A stretch of DNA of 64,000 nucleotides from Eggerthellaceae bacterium (GTDB taxonomy: Bacteria; Actinomycetota; Coriobacteriia; Coriobacteriales; Eggerthellaceae), in contig WRIS01000001.1 in the NCBI GenBank assembly GCA_009782615.1, positions 186,001 to 250,000 of the forward strand, in the 5' to 3' direction. A program made the translations under genes and the position numbers. The notes below the pieces were generated by a model. The model was not told the DNA's origin and searched no databases. It saw only the letters and a program-made list of their open reading frames with translations. This document shows positions 51,346 through 60,815 of the stretch, in pieces. Position 1 is the stretch's first letter. Each line of letters starts with the position of its first letter.

Positions 51346-52116
51346 CTACAGGGAAGTCTTGCGGAAAACAAGGATGGCGACAAGGGGTGCACCGACTATC
51401 GTGACAAGCGAAACAATTCCCGCAACAAGGTAATCGAGAGGTTCTTTTGCTTCCATCAAAATGTTTGCTCCCCCTGTTGCTAAAAGCGCAGGATTCCAAA
51501 AGAACAAATCGGGAAACGACGTCAAGATAAGCAAAATGAACAAAATTGCCCCAGGAATGATAAGCCCGCTCATGCTTCCTTTGAACAAAACCGAGGAAAG
51601 CGGAATAAGGGACAGCAAAAACTGCCCAAACAGCCAAAGCATCGCAATAGAAAACACCAGGTTAGGAAAATTTTCGCCAGGAAATATGGCAAGGGTAAGC
51701 GCCCAGGACACCAGCGCCGCAACAAGCATGCCCAGTGCCCACAGAAGCGTTGCGACGAGATATTTTGCAAGGATGACCCCCGCCCTTCCCAGACCCTTGG
51801 TCAAAGGGAGCACCAAGGTTCCCTTGCTTTTTTCGCCTGAGAGCGCAGCACCGCAAATGAGAAGGATTGCCAAGATGCCCATTTGTGCCACGTTGCCGAA
51901 AAACTGCATCCACGCATCAAGCGCGGTGGGTTCTGCCAAGCCCATCGCCCCAGTAAGTTCACCCACGCCCGCTAATTCAAGTATCTGTGGCGTGAATTTC
52001 GCCATAGGCGCGTTCATGAGACCCAAGAGAATGAAGATTCCAACGACGATAAGAAGGCGGAAACTGCGAAGTGTTTGAACTATTTCTTTGGAAAAAAAGG
52101 CACCGAATCCGTTCAT
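51346..52116 (-). CDS. ABC-2 type transporter permease
   Basis: This 256-residue membrane subunit has six predicted helices and the ABC-2 features: N-terminal FSKEIVQTLRSFRLLIVVGIF, LICGAALSGEKSKGTLVLPLTKGLGR and a C-terminal hydrophobic hairpin. It overlaps the ATPase gene by 4 bp (ATGA), so they form one exporter. The substrate is not readable; many such pairs export peptides, lipids or drugs. Length is normal. Confidence 0.9.
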   Translation of the reverse strand: MNGFGAFFSKEIVQTLRSFRLLIVVGIFILLGLMNAPMAKFTPQILELAGVGELTGAMGLAEPTALDAWMQFFGNVAQMGILAILLICGAALSGEKSKGTLVLPLTKGLGRAGVILAKYLVATLLWALGMLVAALVSWALTLAIFPGENFPNLVFSIAMLWLFGQFLLSLIPLSSVLFKGSMSGLIIPGAILFILLILTSFPDLFFWNPALLATGGANILMEAKEPLDYLVAGIVSLVTIVGAPLVAILVFRKTSL

Positions 52117-53039
52117 GAGATCACATCCAAATAAAGGTTTTCTAAGCTTGGTTCTTGAACTTGGTAGCCCAATATTGTCAGCTGCCGCGCAGCAAGGGCG
52201 GCAAGAAGTTTTTGACCATCTTCACGCACCGATTTAACATCGGCGGAAAACACGGTGCCCGCTACGCTGATGCGCTCGATAAAAGGCAGCGTTTGCAAGT
52301 CTTGGGCGACCAGACCGAGCAGGCGCACGTCGACTTCATCAAGCCAGAAAAGGATGGTGTCGCGCCGATGGGTACTTTTTATTGCTTCCAAGTTGCCCCC
52401 CAACGCCAATTTTCCGTTGTGAAGAACCCCCACGGTATCACAAATGCGCTCGACATCGGCAAGAATGTGCGTTGAGAAGAGCACCGTGGTTCGCTGCCGC
52501 ACCTGGCTTAGTATGGCAAGGATTTCGCTTCTCCCTTGCGGGTCAAGGGCGCTCGTTGGTTCATCACAGATAAGAAGGAGTGGGTTGTGCATCAGTGCCT
52601 GAGCAATCCCCAAGCGCTGTTTCATACCGCGAGAATAGCCCTTGATGCGGCGTTGCGCGCTGTCTTGTAAGCCCACCAGGGTGAGAAGGTCTGTGCTTTT
52701 GTGGTCTATTTCAGTCGTGTTCATACCAGTTATTTTCCCGCAAAACCGCAGGTACTCATAGGCATTCATGAATCCGTAGAATTCGGGGACATCGGGCAGA
52801 TAGCCAATCAGGTGGTTTGTCGGAGTTTGCCCAAAGATAACTTTTGTGCCGTTGATATAAACGTCACCTTGGTCTGCCTTAAGCAAACCTACGATGATTT
52901 TCATCGTTGTTGTTTTACCTGAGCCGTTGCGCCCGATAAAACCGAACACGCTCCCCTCTTCGACTGCAAAGGAGAGGTTGTTGAGCACTTCGAGCTTGCC
53001 GAAGCTTTTTGATACCGAATCAATAGTGAGAAGTCCCAT
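52113..53039 (-). CDS. ABC transporter ATP-binding protein
   Basis: This 308-residue ATPase has Walker A GRNGSGKTT, the signature YSRGMKQRLGIAQAL, Walker B LLICDEPTSALDPQG and the switch His in FSTHILADVERIC. It belongs to the ABC-2 export type (CcmA-like), paired with the permease at 51346. I chose the ATG at 53039 after GAGGAAACGC. A perfect palindrome (ATCTGTTA...TAACAGAT, 53053-53079) just upstream could be an operator of a local regulator. Confidence 0.93.
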   Translation of the reverse strand: MGLLTIDSVSKSFGKLEVLNNLSFAVEEGSVFGFIGRNGSGKTTTMKIIVGLLKADQGDVYINGTKVIFGQTPTNHLIGYLPDVPEFYGFMNAYEYLRFCGKITGMNTTEIDHKSTDLLTLVGLQDSAQRRIKGYSRGMKQRLGIAQALMHNPLLLICDEPTSALDPQGRSEILAILSQVRQRTTVLFSTHILADVERICDTVGVLHNGKLALGGNLEAIKSTHRRDTILFWLDEVDVRLLGLVAQDLQTLPFIERISVAGTVFSADVKSVREDGQKLLAALAARQLTILGYQVQEPSLENLYLDVIS

Positions 53040-53052
53040 AGCGTTTCCTCGC

Positions 53053-53079
53053 ATCTGTTATGTCTACACTTTAACAGAT
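53053..53079. promoter_or_regulatory. Palindrome upstream of the ABC ATPase gene
   Basis: ATCTGTTA and TAACAGAT form a perfect inverted repeat with an 11-base spacer, 14 bp before the ATPase start. It could be an operator for a GntR-like dimer or a hairpin ending the tRNA-Cys transcript. There is no T tract behind it. Confidence 0.4.
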
Positions 53080-53103
53080 TAAAAGAGTTTTCACGAGGGG
53101 GTT

Positions 53104-53177
53104 TGGAGGCGACGCCCGGATTCGAACCGGGGGTAAAGGCTTTGCAGGCCTCTGCCTTACCACTTGGCCACGTCGCC
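53104..53177 (-). tRNA. tRNA-Cys (GCA)
   Basis: Acceptor GGCGACG/CGTCGCC, D arm GGCCAAGTGGTAAGGC, anticodon stem GAGGC/GCCTT with loop CTGCAAA (anticodon GCA), T arm CCCGGTTCGAATCCGGG and encoded CCA. It is first of three tRNA genes read on the minus strand. Confidence 0.97.
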
Positions 53178-53189
53178 TTGAAGCAAATC

Positions 53190-53227
53190 TATGAAAATGC
53201 CGGTCAACTCAATAAAAACTGACCGGC
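53190..53227 (-). terminator. Terminator after tRNA-Gly
   Basis: GCCGGTCA/TGACCGGC forms an 8-bp GC-rich stem with a 13-base loop, followed on the minus strand by ATTTTCATA. It lies 12 bp past the tRNA-Gly CCA. Confidence 0.7.
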
Positions 53228-53238
53228 GAAGTTGATAA

Positions 53239-53314
<76 letters not shown>

Positions 53315-53416
53315 AACGCAAGCAAATATCCTACTAAAAGCGCTTTCGATGTGCAAGCGTTTTCTTGAAAAAACTCGTTGCCTGCGAGAGTTTGCATGAC
53401 TTTGTACACTCGTGAT

Positions 53417-53445
53417 TAAATAACAAAGCCACCAGAAGGTGGCTT
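53417..53445 (-). terminator. Rho-independent terminator of tRNA-Val
   Basis: AAGCCACC/GGTGGCTT with a TTCT loop is followed on the minus strand by TGTTATTTAATC, 10 bp past the tRNA-Val CCA. It is a textbook terminator. Confidence 0.88.
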
Positions 53446-53454
53446 AATTATCAA

Positions 53455-53529
<75 letters not shown>

Positions 53530-53631
53530 GTTCGCTGATGCGAAAAACAGCGAAAGATAGCTTACCACAAAGCATAAGCCCCAGGCTGAGAATTTTTCTG
53601 CGTCGCTGCGCGGCTTGCAACAAGAGAAGAA

Positions 53632-54423
53632 TTACGAATGAGTGCGGTGGGATTGGTAGTTGCGCAGATACTCAGCAAATTCGGCAGAGGTATCGGAATT
53701 GCTCGTTCTCCACGCCTTGTGATCGATTATCTTACTCTCAAAGCCATAATACGCGTCAATATAGGCAATCAGGCTGTCTAGGGCATTCAGCTGCGCTTCA
53801 GGATAGTATCCCGACCCGCCAATATGCACCATTTCGATTCCTACCGAATAAGAATTCATGCCGTAATCGGGATAGGCGCCGCCAATAGAAGTCGTACCCA
53901 GCTTATCGTCTCGCCCGTCTTCAGGAGTGTCGAACAGACTATTGTGCCCCGCATTACCAAAACCCGCATGGTGAGCAATGGTGTCAAGCGGCACGCACTG
54001 CACCACCACTCCGTCAACTCCTACAACGAAATGGGCGGCGACCAGGTTGCCGTTGCTGTCCCACCAACTCACGACAGAATGTGGGTCTGCGCTACCTTCC
54101 GTATCGTGAAGCATGATGTATTTTTGATACGCCACGCCTTTAGGGCCGTGCCCAAGGCTGGGGCGCATGTCCTCGACAATGGTGATTTTAGGAAGCGGCT
54201 TGGTATCGCTTTTGTTTTCGCTTGATAACTCAGCCGTGTTCTTTTCTTCGGTCAACGCTGGGTCATCTTCTGATTCCGCATGGAATCGGTCACTAATGTC
54301 ACCCAGCGCAAGGGTGTCAACATCTGAAGCAACGTCCTCGGTGCTTGAAGGTGTGCAGCCAAAAAGAAGTGCTGTGCACAAAAGCACGGCGAACAGGGTG
54401 ACTATGTTTGATTTCGAAATCAT
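53632..54423 (-). CDS. N-acetylmuramoyl-L-alanine amidase lipoprotein
   Basis: This 263-residue protein carries a lipoprotein signal (VTLFAVLLCTALLFGC, lipobox LFGC) and a Ser/Asp/Glu-rich tether (about 25-75). The amidase_2/PGRP domain starts near residue 95: YIMLHDTEGSADPHS (zinc His), AAHFVVGVDGVVVQCVP, AHHAGFGNAGHNS and SYSVGIEMVHIG. It should cleave the MurNAc-L-Ala bond in peptidoglycan on the outer membrane face. It follows the HAD gene closely and may be co-transcribed with it. Confidence 0.9.
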   Translation of the reverse strand: MISKSNIVTLFAVLLCTALLFGCTPSSTEDVASDVDTLALGDISDRFHAESEDDPALTEEKNTAELSSENKSDTKPLPKITIVEDMRPSLGHGPKGVAYQKYIMLHDTEGSADPHSVVSWWDSNGNLVAAHFVVGVDGVVVQCVPLDTIAHHAGFGNAGHNSLFDTPEDGRDDKLGTTSIGGAYPDYGMNSYSVGIEMVHIGGSGYYPEAQLNALDSLIAYIDAYYGFESKIIDHKAWRTSNSDTSAEFAEYLRNYQSHRTHS

Positions 54424-54438
54424 CGTCTCTATTGTACC

Positions 54439-55152
54439 CTACAAAGAATTAATGAAATTTGGCAATTCGAGAAGTGATGAAACGCAGTTAAAACCGCTGT
54501 TTCCATGACGTTCTTGGCGATCGATGATAATCGGCAGCAAGCCTGCGTCGCGTGCACCAATCCCATCAGAATCAAGCACGTCGCCTACATGTGCCGCATG
54601 CACGCTATCAAGCCCCATGCGCTCAAGTGCCAGTTCAAAGATGGCTTTGTGCGGTTTGCGATGCCCAACAGCGGCGGAGGGAACCACCTCTTCAAAATAG
54701 GAACGCAGCGCAAGCCCCTCCAAAAGATGAGGAAGATTTGATGCCCAATTCGATATAACCCCAAGACGAATGCCTCGGTCTGCGAGCATTTCTAGACACG
54801 GCTTGACATCATCGAACACTTTCCAAGCATGTGCCTGAAGGTATTCTTGATGCACCTGCTGCGCAAGGGTTTCCGCATCTTCTTCAAGCCCCACCAGACG
54901 GCTCATCAGCCGATACATGTCGAGATACATTTCAGCGGCAGATGCGCCCTCACACCAAAAATCCCCGTTTGCCCGATAAGCTTTCTCGTAAAACCCATAG
55001 ACGGTATCAAGATGGCTGCTCACTTCTTCTAAGGAAAGGTGGTGTCCGCGCGCGCGGGCAACCTCAAAAAACATGCCATCGATATCAGGACAAGGCTCAA
55101 TAAGCGTCATGCCGACATCGAAGAAAACTGCTTTCACGAAGGGTTTTGTCAC
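54439..55152 (-). CDS. HAD-superfamily hydrolase
   Basis: This 237-residue cytoplasmic protein has the HAD motifs: motif I as VFFDVGMTLIEP, motif II LGVISNWAS, motif III Lys in GHRKPHKAIFELAL, and motif IV HVGDVLDSDGIGARDAG. The general-acid Asp at position +2 of motif I is Gly here (DVG), seen in some HAD-IA relatives; activity is uncertain. I chose the GTG at 55152 (VTKPFVKAVFFD); the frame extends to 55287 but that part runs through the tRNA-Leu terminator. Confidence 0.85.
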   Translation of the reverse strand: MTKPFVKAVFFDVGMTLIEPCPDIDGMFFEVARARGHHLSLEEVSSHLDTVYGFYEKAYRANGDFWCEGASAAEMYLDMYRLMSRLVGLEEDAETLAQQVHQEYLQAHAWKVFDDVKPCLEMLADRGIRLGVISNWASNLPHLLEGLALRSYFEEVVPSAAVGHRKPHKAIFELALERMGLDSVHAAHVGDVLDSDGIGARDAGLLPIIIDRQERHGNSGFNCVSSLLELPNFINSL

Positions 55153-55195
55153 TTTGCTGTCCCGTGCCCTATCACCTTGTTGTCCTGCTGCCCTT

Positions 55196-55226
55196 ATAAA
55201 AAAGAGCCTTGGGCTACAAGGCTCTT
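55196..55226 (-). terminator. Rho-independent terminator of tRNA-Leu
   Basis: AAGAGCCTTG/CAAGGCTCTT with a 5-base loop is followed on the minus strand by TTTTTTA. It lies about 9 bp past the tRNA-Leu CCA. Confidence 0.9.
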
Positions 55227-55234
55227 CTAACATT

Positions 55235-55323
55235 TGGTGTCGGAGGCGGGATTTGAACCCGCACACCCGAGGTTTGGGCACTAGCACCTCAAGCTAGCGT
55301 GTCTGCCGTTCCACCACTCCGAC
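55235..55323 (-). tRNA. tRNA-Leu (GAG)
   Basis: An 89-base class II tRNA: acceptor GTCGGAG/CTCCGAC, anticodon stem CTAGC/GCTAG with loop TTGAGGT (anticodon GAG), a long variable arm (TGCCCAAACCTCGGGTG) and T arm GCGGGTTCAAATCCCGC. CCA is encoded. Confidence 0.97.
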
Positions 55324-55330
55324 GTGTGCG

Positions 55331-55351
55331 CTTTCCGTTTCACACGGAAAG
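55331..55351 (-). terminator. Hairpin between secG and tRNA-Leu
   Basis: CTTTCCGT/ACGGAAAG forms an 8-bp stem with a 5-base loop, just upstream of tRNA-Leu. There is no T tract, so it is more likely a processing or partial termination structure. Confidence 0.4.
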
Positions 55352-55429
55352 GATAGCCTATTCTATCAAACTCTTCAGCCTTGTCCAGCTATAAATTCGC
55401 AAGGACAAAACTTAGCAAAGAAGGCAAGG

Positions 55430-55687
55430 CTATCGTTGAGCAATGTGTCCCTGAGGGTAAACAATCATCAGTCCGATAAGACACAGCAAAAAGATAATCG
55501 CAAAAGCGACCGTAATACGGTCGAGGTTTTTCTCGACAATGCTTGTACCTGTTTGCGTCGAATACACCGAACTGGCAATCATGTCGGAAACGCCCGTTCC
55601 CTTACCCGAATGGAGCAAAATGAAAAGAATCAGACCAAGACCTGAAATAACCAGCAGAACCAAAAGTATAATCAGTAGCGCGTTCAA
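55430..55687 (-). CDS. secG: Preprotein translocase subunit SecG
   Basis: This 85-residue protein has two membrane helices (ALLIILLVLLVISGLGLILFILLH and ITVAFAIIFLLCLIGLMIVY) around the conserved cytoplasmic loop HSGKGTGVSDMIASSVYSTQTGTSIVEKNLDR (shown here at about 28-58). SecG assists protein export through SecYE. It is the last gene of the gap-pgk-tpiA-gpmI-secG cluster, the usual place in Gram-positives. Confidence 0.96.
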   Translation of the reverse strand: MNALLIILLVLLVISGLGLILFILLHSGKGTGVSDMIASSVYSTQTGTSIVEKNLDRITVAFAIIFLLCLIGLMIVYPQGHIAQR

Positions 55688-55742
55688 ACTTATCTCCTCA
55701 ATAACACAATGTGCCTAAATCACAAGTTTAATATTATAGCCA

Positions 55743-57341
55743 TCATACATCCCCCTTGGCAAGAAGAGATTCTGCGTTCATTTCGTGCGGTTTTGCCAAG
55801 CCAATTATATCGAGCAGGGTTGGAGCGATGTTTGACAGGGAACCGCCGCCGCCAACAAGCCCCCACCCTTTGTGCGCATAATCAATCAAAATCAGCGGAA
55901 CGGGCGCGGTGGTGTGTGCCGTAAAGGGCTTGCCCGCCTCGTCAAACATTTTGTCGGCGTTGCCGTGGTCGGCCGTCAACAGTGACGTGCCACCCTTGTG
56001 CTCAAGCGCGGCTAATACCTGTGAAACACATGCATCAACTGCTTCAACTGCAGCAATGGCGGCGGGAAGTACGCCTGTGTGCCCCACCATGTCACAATTC
56101 GCGAAGTTCACGATATAGACATCAGCTTCATCGGTTTCGATGGCTTTTACCAAGGTATCCGCAACTTCGGCAGCGCTCATTTCAGGCTGCAAGTCATAGG
56201 TTGCCACTTTGGGACTGGGAATCAACACGCGACTTTCTAAAGCCTTGGGAGATTCGACTCCCCCATTCAAAAAGAAAGTAACATGCGCGTACTTTTCCGT
56301 TTCTGCAATATGGTATTGGCGAAGCGCAGCGTTTGCCAATACGTCTGCAAGCACCTGTTCAGGAAATTCTTTGACAAATGCGACAGAAGCCGCAATAGTC
56401 GGGTCATATTCAGTTAAACAGACAAAGGACACGCGAGGGAAGAAAGGACGTTCAAAACCTGTGAAGTCCTCATCCACCAAAACGCGGGTAATTTCGCGGG
56501 CTCGGTCGGGACGGAAGTTAAAAAACACCATCGCGTCACCAGCACGCATCCCTCGCTTCGAAAAAGCTTGCGGCACAATGAATTCATCCTCGACACCTTG
56601 CGCATAGGAGCGCGCAAGCATTTCAGTAGGCGTATCGGTGCACAGCGGTTCGGCGCACACTAGCGCCTGATAGGCTTTTTCAACCCGCTCCATGCGGTTG
56701 TCTCTGTCCATCGCATAGTAGCGCCCGCTGACACTTGCTATTTCGATGTGGGTTATTTCATCATTAATTTCAGCAATGACCGCTTCAAGTTCCGCAATGA
56801 AAGCATTCCCGCTGGTAGGCGCTACATCACGCCCGTCCATAAAACAATGAACGAACACGCGAGGAACCTCACAGGCACGTGCATGGCGAAGCAGCGCATA
56901 CAGGTGCGTATTGCTCGAGTGAACGCCGCCGTCAGACAAAAGTCCCATGAAATGCAAGGCTTGCTCGGGCGCCTTTGCCGCCTCAAACGCAGCATTGATA
57001 ACGTCGTTTTCGGCAAGCGAACCCGTTTCGCACGCACGGTTGATGCGCGTGAGTTCTTGATAAACAATGCGCCCCGCACCGATGTTCAAATGCCCCACTT
57101 CGGAGTTGCCCATCTGGCCTGCGGGCAGCCCCACCGCTTCTCCTGAAGCATCAAGAGTGGTGTGGGGACAGCAAGTGAAAAGCGCATCAAGGCAAGGGGT
57201 GTGGGCGCAAGAAATCGCATTGCCCTTGCCCGCCTCAGAAAGCCCGTAGCCATCCATAATGATAAGGGCACACGGCGTGTGCAGCGCGCTCTTCTCGGTT
57301 CTTTTTTCGGTCATTTTTTCGGTCATTTGCGACTCGGTCAT
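55743..57341 (-). CDS. gpmI: 2,3-bisphosphoglycerate-independent phosphoglycerate mutase
   Basis: GpmI interconverts 3- and 2-phosphoglycerate using Mn2+. The 532-residue protein has ALIIMDGYGLSEAGKGNAI, the catalytic Ser in GQMGNSEVGHLNIGAGRIVYQ, HCFMDGRDVAPTS and LLTADHGNADKM. The ATG at 57341 overlaps the tpiA stop (ATGA). The N terminus carries a short repeat, MTESQMTEKMTEKRTEK, with two further in-frame ATGs, so the exact start is uncertain by up to nine codons. Confidence 0.95.
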   Translation of the reverse strand: MTESQMTEKMTEKRTEKSALHTPCALIIMDGYGLSEAGKGNAISCAHTPCLDALFTCCPHTTLDASGEAVGLPAGQMGNSEVGHLNIGAGRIVYQELTRINRACETGSLAENDVINAAFEAAKAPEQALHFMGLLSDGGVHSSNTHLYALLRHARACEVPRVFVHCFMDGRDVAPTSGNAFIAELEAVIAEINDEITHIEIASVSGRYYAMDRDNRMERVEKAYQALVCAEPLCTDTPTEMLARSYAQGVEDEFIVPQAFSKRGMRAGDAMVFFNFRPDRAREITRVLVDEDFTGFERPFFPRVSFVCLTEYDPTIAASVAFVKEFPEQVLADVLANAALRQYHIAETEKYAHVTFFLNGGVESPKALESRVLIPSPKVATYDLQPEMSAAEVADTLVKAIETDEADVYIVNFANCDMVGHTGVLPAAIAAVEAVDACVSQVLAALEHKGGTSLLTADHGNADKMFDEAGKPFTAHTTAPVPLILIDYAHKGWGLVGGGGSLSNIAPTLLDIIGLAKPHEMNAESLLAKGDV

Positions 57342-58108
57342 TTGCGGCAAGCCTTAACCAGCTGAGAAAAACTAGCTGCTTCCAAGCTGGCTCCCCCAAC
57401 CAAGCCGCCATCGATGTTGGGCATGGCCAAAAGCATGTCAACATTGCCTGTATTCATGGAACCACCATACAGGATGCGCATCTCTTCAGCACAAGCCCCA
57501 CCAAACATGTGTGCAATGGTTTCCCGCAGCATCGCGCACACCTCTTCTGCCTGTTCAGGTGTTGCCGTGCGTCCCGTGCCAATAGCCCAGATAGGCTCAT
57601 AGGCAACCACGCATTTGGCAGCATCGTTCGGTTCAAGTCCCGCGAAAGCGGCGCGCAGTTGCCCCTCCACGAACATAAGGGCTATGCCTTCGTCGCGCAC
57701 GAAAAGCGATTCACCCACGCACACAATAGCGCCCAGCCCCGCGGCCACCAAGGCTTTCACTTTTTTGTTGACACTCTCATCGCTCTCTTCAAAAATTTCA
57801 CGACGTTCGGAATGACCGACTATCGAATAGGCACAGCCGATTTCCTTTATCATACGAACCGATATTTCCCCAGTAAAAGCGCCCTTTTCTTCCCAGAAAA
57901 CATTTTGTGCGGCGACCTTTACTGCCGATTTATCATAATCGAGCACGGTCAGCACAGGTTTGAGGTCGGTGTAGGGCGGGCAGAGCACCACTTCAACATC
58001 GTCCCAATCGTGTTCAAGTTGATAGGATAATTCTTGAGTCAATACCACGGCTTCTGAAATGGTGTTGTTCATCTTCCAGTTGCCTGCCATCATAGGTAAA
58101 CGCGTCAT
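57338..58108 (-). CDS. tpiA: Triosephosphate isomerase
   Basis: TpiA interconverts dihydroxyacetone phosphate and glyceraldehyde 3-phosphate. The 256-residue protein has MMAGNWKMNNT (catalytic Lys), IVGHSERREIFEE (catalytic His) and CVVAYEPIWAIGTG (catalytic Glu). I chose the ATG at 58108 because AAGGAAAGG lies nine bases before it; the frame opening at 58174 adds an acidic stretch (IDDGDDDDKER) without a matching site. It lies between pgk and gpmI and overlaps gpmI by 4 bp. Confidence 0.97.
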   Translation of the reverse strand: MTRLPMMAGNWKMNNTISEAVVLTQELSYQLEHDWDDVEVVLCPPYTDLKPVLTVLDYDKSAVKVAAQNVFWEEKGAFTGEISVRMIKEIGCAYSIVGHSERREIFEESDESVNKKVKALVAAGLGAIVCVGESLFVRDEGIALMFVEGQLRAAFAGLEPNDAAKCVVAYEPIWAIGTGRTATPEQAEEVCAMLRETIAHMFGGACAEEMRILYGGSMNTGNVDMLLAMPNIDGGLVGGASLEAASFSQLVKACRK

Positions 58109-58200
58109 TAGTAGCATCCTTTCCTTATCGTCATCGTCACCGTCATCTATCGTCAGTGCGAGCGCGACCTGCAAGCTTCAACCTAAAACCCATCGACTAG

Positions 58201-58250
58201 GTTGCTTCGTCCCTCGCTTCGCTCACTTCTCGCAATGACAACCCGCAATC
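58201..58250. repeat. REP-like intergenic element between tpiA and pgk
   Basis: GTTGCTTCG (58201-58209) begins an element that ends CTCGCAATGACAACCCGCAA, with CCTCGCTTCGCTCACTTCT between. It shares TTGCTTCG, GCAATGAC and CCCGCAAT with the elements at 2516-2595. Confidence 0.55.
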
Positions 58251-58254
58251 CTTA

Positions 58255-59439
58255 TTATTGCAAAGCCACGACACCTGGCAAGGCTTCACCTTGCACTAAT
58301 TCCATAGAAGCGCCGCCGCCAGTTGATATGAAGGTCATCTTATCGCCTACGTTAAACTTGTTAACCGCAGCAACACTGTCGCCGCCGCCGATAATCGTGT
58401 CACCTTCGCTGTTATAGGCAACCGCATCCGCCACCGCTCTGGTACCCGCTTCAAAGGCTTTCATCTCAAAAACGCCCATCGGTCCATTCCAAAATACCGT
58501 TTTCGCGTCCCCGATTGCGCCGCTAAATAAAGCAGCGCTTTCAGGCCCGATGTCAAGACCCATCATGTTCGCAGGAATCTTATCCGCTGAAACCGTAAGC
58601 GTTGAAGCGTCTTCGGCAAAACGGTCGGCAACCACCACATCAACAGGTAAAAGAATCTTCACTCCAACACTTTCGGCACGCTTAAGCGTTGCAACACAGC
58701 GCTCCACCCATTCTTCTTCCTTAAGTGAACTTCCCACTTCGAAGCCTTGTGCCAGAAGAAACGTGAAACACATACCGCCGCCGATAATGAGCGTGTCGCA
58801 GGTGTCGATAAGGGCATCAATGACCTTGATTTTATCGGAAACCTTCGAGCCGCCAAGTATTGCCACAAAAGGTCTACGTGGTGCCGCCAACATTTCACTT
58901 AAGGTTGTTACCTCTTTTGCAAGGAGAAAGCCCGCATATGACGGAAGGAGTGCGGCAACACCCGTGGTTGAAGCATGCGCACGGTGCGCTGTGCCAAAAG
59001 CATCGTTGACATACACGTCGGCTAAAGCTGCAAGTTCTTGGCAGAAACCCCCATCGTTTTCTTTTTCACGGCTATCAAAGCGCAGGTTTTCTAAAAGCGC
59101 CACTTCCCCATTTTTAAGCGCGTCAACTTGCGCACCCACATCCCCCCGCGTGACTTCGCCTAAGAATTGCACGGGTTTGCCCAACAATTCAGCCAAGCGG
59201 TCAGCAACAGGAAGCAAGGAAAACGCCGCTTCAAAACCCGTTCCTGCGGGACGCCCTAAGTGGCTCATCAGAACAAGTTTTGCTCCTTGCCCCAGCAGAT
59301 ATTCAATGGTGGGCAAGGCAGCTTTTATGCGCGTGTCGTCGCTGACTTTGCCCTCTGCGAGCGGCACATTAAAATCAACGCGACAAAGCACCTTTTTTCC
59401 TGCGATATCAGCACTTGTAATACTTTTTACCTGTGACAT
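58255..59439 (-). CDS. pgk: Phosphoglycerate kinase
   Basis: Pgk makes ATP from 1,3-bisphosphoglycerate. The 394-residue protein has the signature KKVLCRVDFNVPL, LMSHLGRPAG, GGSKVSDKIKVI and the C-terminal nucleotide motif GDTIIGGGDSVAAV. It is full length. It follows gap with a hairpin in between (59475-59502) and precedes tpiA. Confidence 0.98.
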   Translation of the reverse strand: MSQVKSITSADIAGKKVLCRVDFNVPLAEGKVSDDTRIKAALPTIEYLLGQGAKLVLMSHLGRPAGTGFEAAFSLLPVADRLAELLGKPVQFLGEVTRGDVGAQVDALKNGEVALLENLRFDSREKENDGGFCQELAALADVYVNDAFGTAHRAHASTTGVAALLPSYAGFLLAKEVTTLSEMLAAPRRPFVAILGGSKVSDKIKVIDALIDTCDTLIIGGGMCFTFLLAQGFEVGSSLKEEEWVERCVATLKRAESVGVKILLPVDVVVADRFAEDASTLTVSADKIPANMMGLDIGPESAALFSGAIGDAKTVFWNGPMGVFEMKAFEAGTRAVADAVAYNSEGDTIIGGGDSVAAVNKFNVGDKMTFISTGGGASMELVQGEALPGVVALQ

Positions 59440-59474
59440 ACTGCTCCTTCACAAATCCCCAGAATCCCCAAATC

Positions 59475-59502
59475 AAAGACGCGCCTTATCTGACGCGTCT
59501 TT
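59475..59502. terminator. Hairpin between gap and pgk
   Basis: AAAGACGCG/CGCGTCTTT forms a 9-bp stem with a 10-base loop. On the plus strand TT follows; on the minus strand (the direction of gap and pgk) TTTGATTT overlaps its end. It may partly terminate gap transcription or stabilise its mRNA. Confidence 0.5.
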
Positions 59503-59558
59503 TTGTTTCGTAATCGTATAAATCCCTCACGGCACAAGTCGGTATGAACTCGCACAAA

Positions 59559-60581
<1,023 letters not shown>

Positions 60582-60716
60582 CTATGCAAAATCAAATAAT
60601 GCGCAATCCACCCAAAGCCATGATTGCTTCGTAAGTATACCTCATGCGAAAGCCTTATTGAGCATCCTTCAAGTATTCTTTACTCTACGGTGACATCTTG
60701 GAATAGTTCGGTTGAG

Positions 60717-60771
60717 CCCGCACGCCCACAAGCTTGACTCGCGTGCGCAACCCGCACGTCCACAACCTGAC
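60717..60771. repeat. Imperfect direct repeat upstream of gap
   Basis: CCCGCACGCCCACAAGCTTG at 60717 recurs as CCCGCACGTCCACAACCTG at 60751, a period of 34 bp. It lies between gap and the whiA stop codon. Confidence 0.55.
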
Positions 60772-60815
60772 ATGCGCGCTCGATGTGCGCACCAAACACG
60801 CGTTAAGCCCACAGG

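Noticed and set aside
55153-55287. Upstream extension of the HAD gene
   Set aside because: It runs through the tRNA-Leu terminator and part of the tRNA; the GTG at 55152 begins the HAD motif region.
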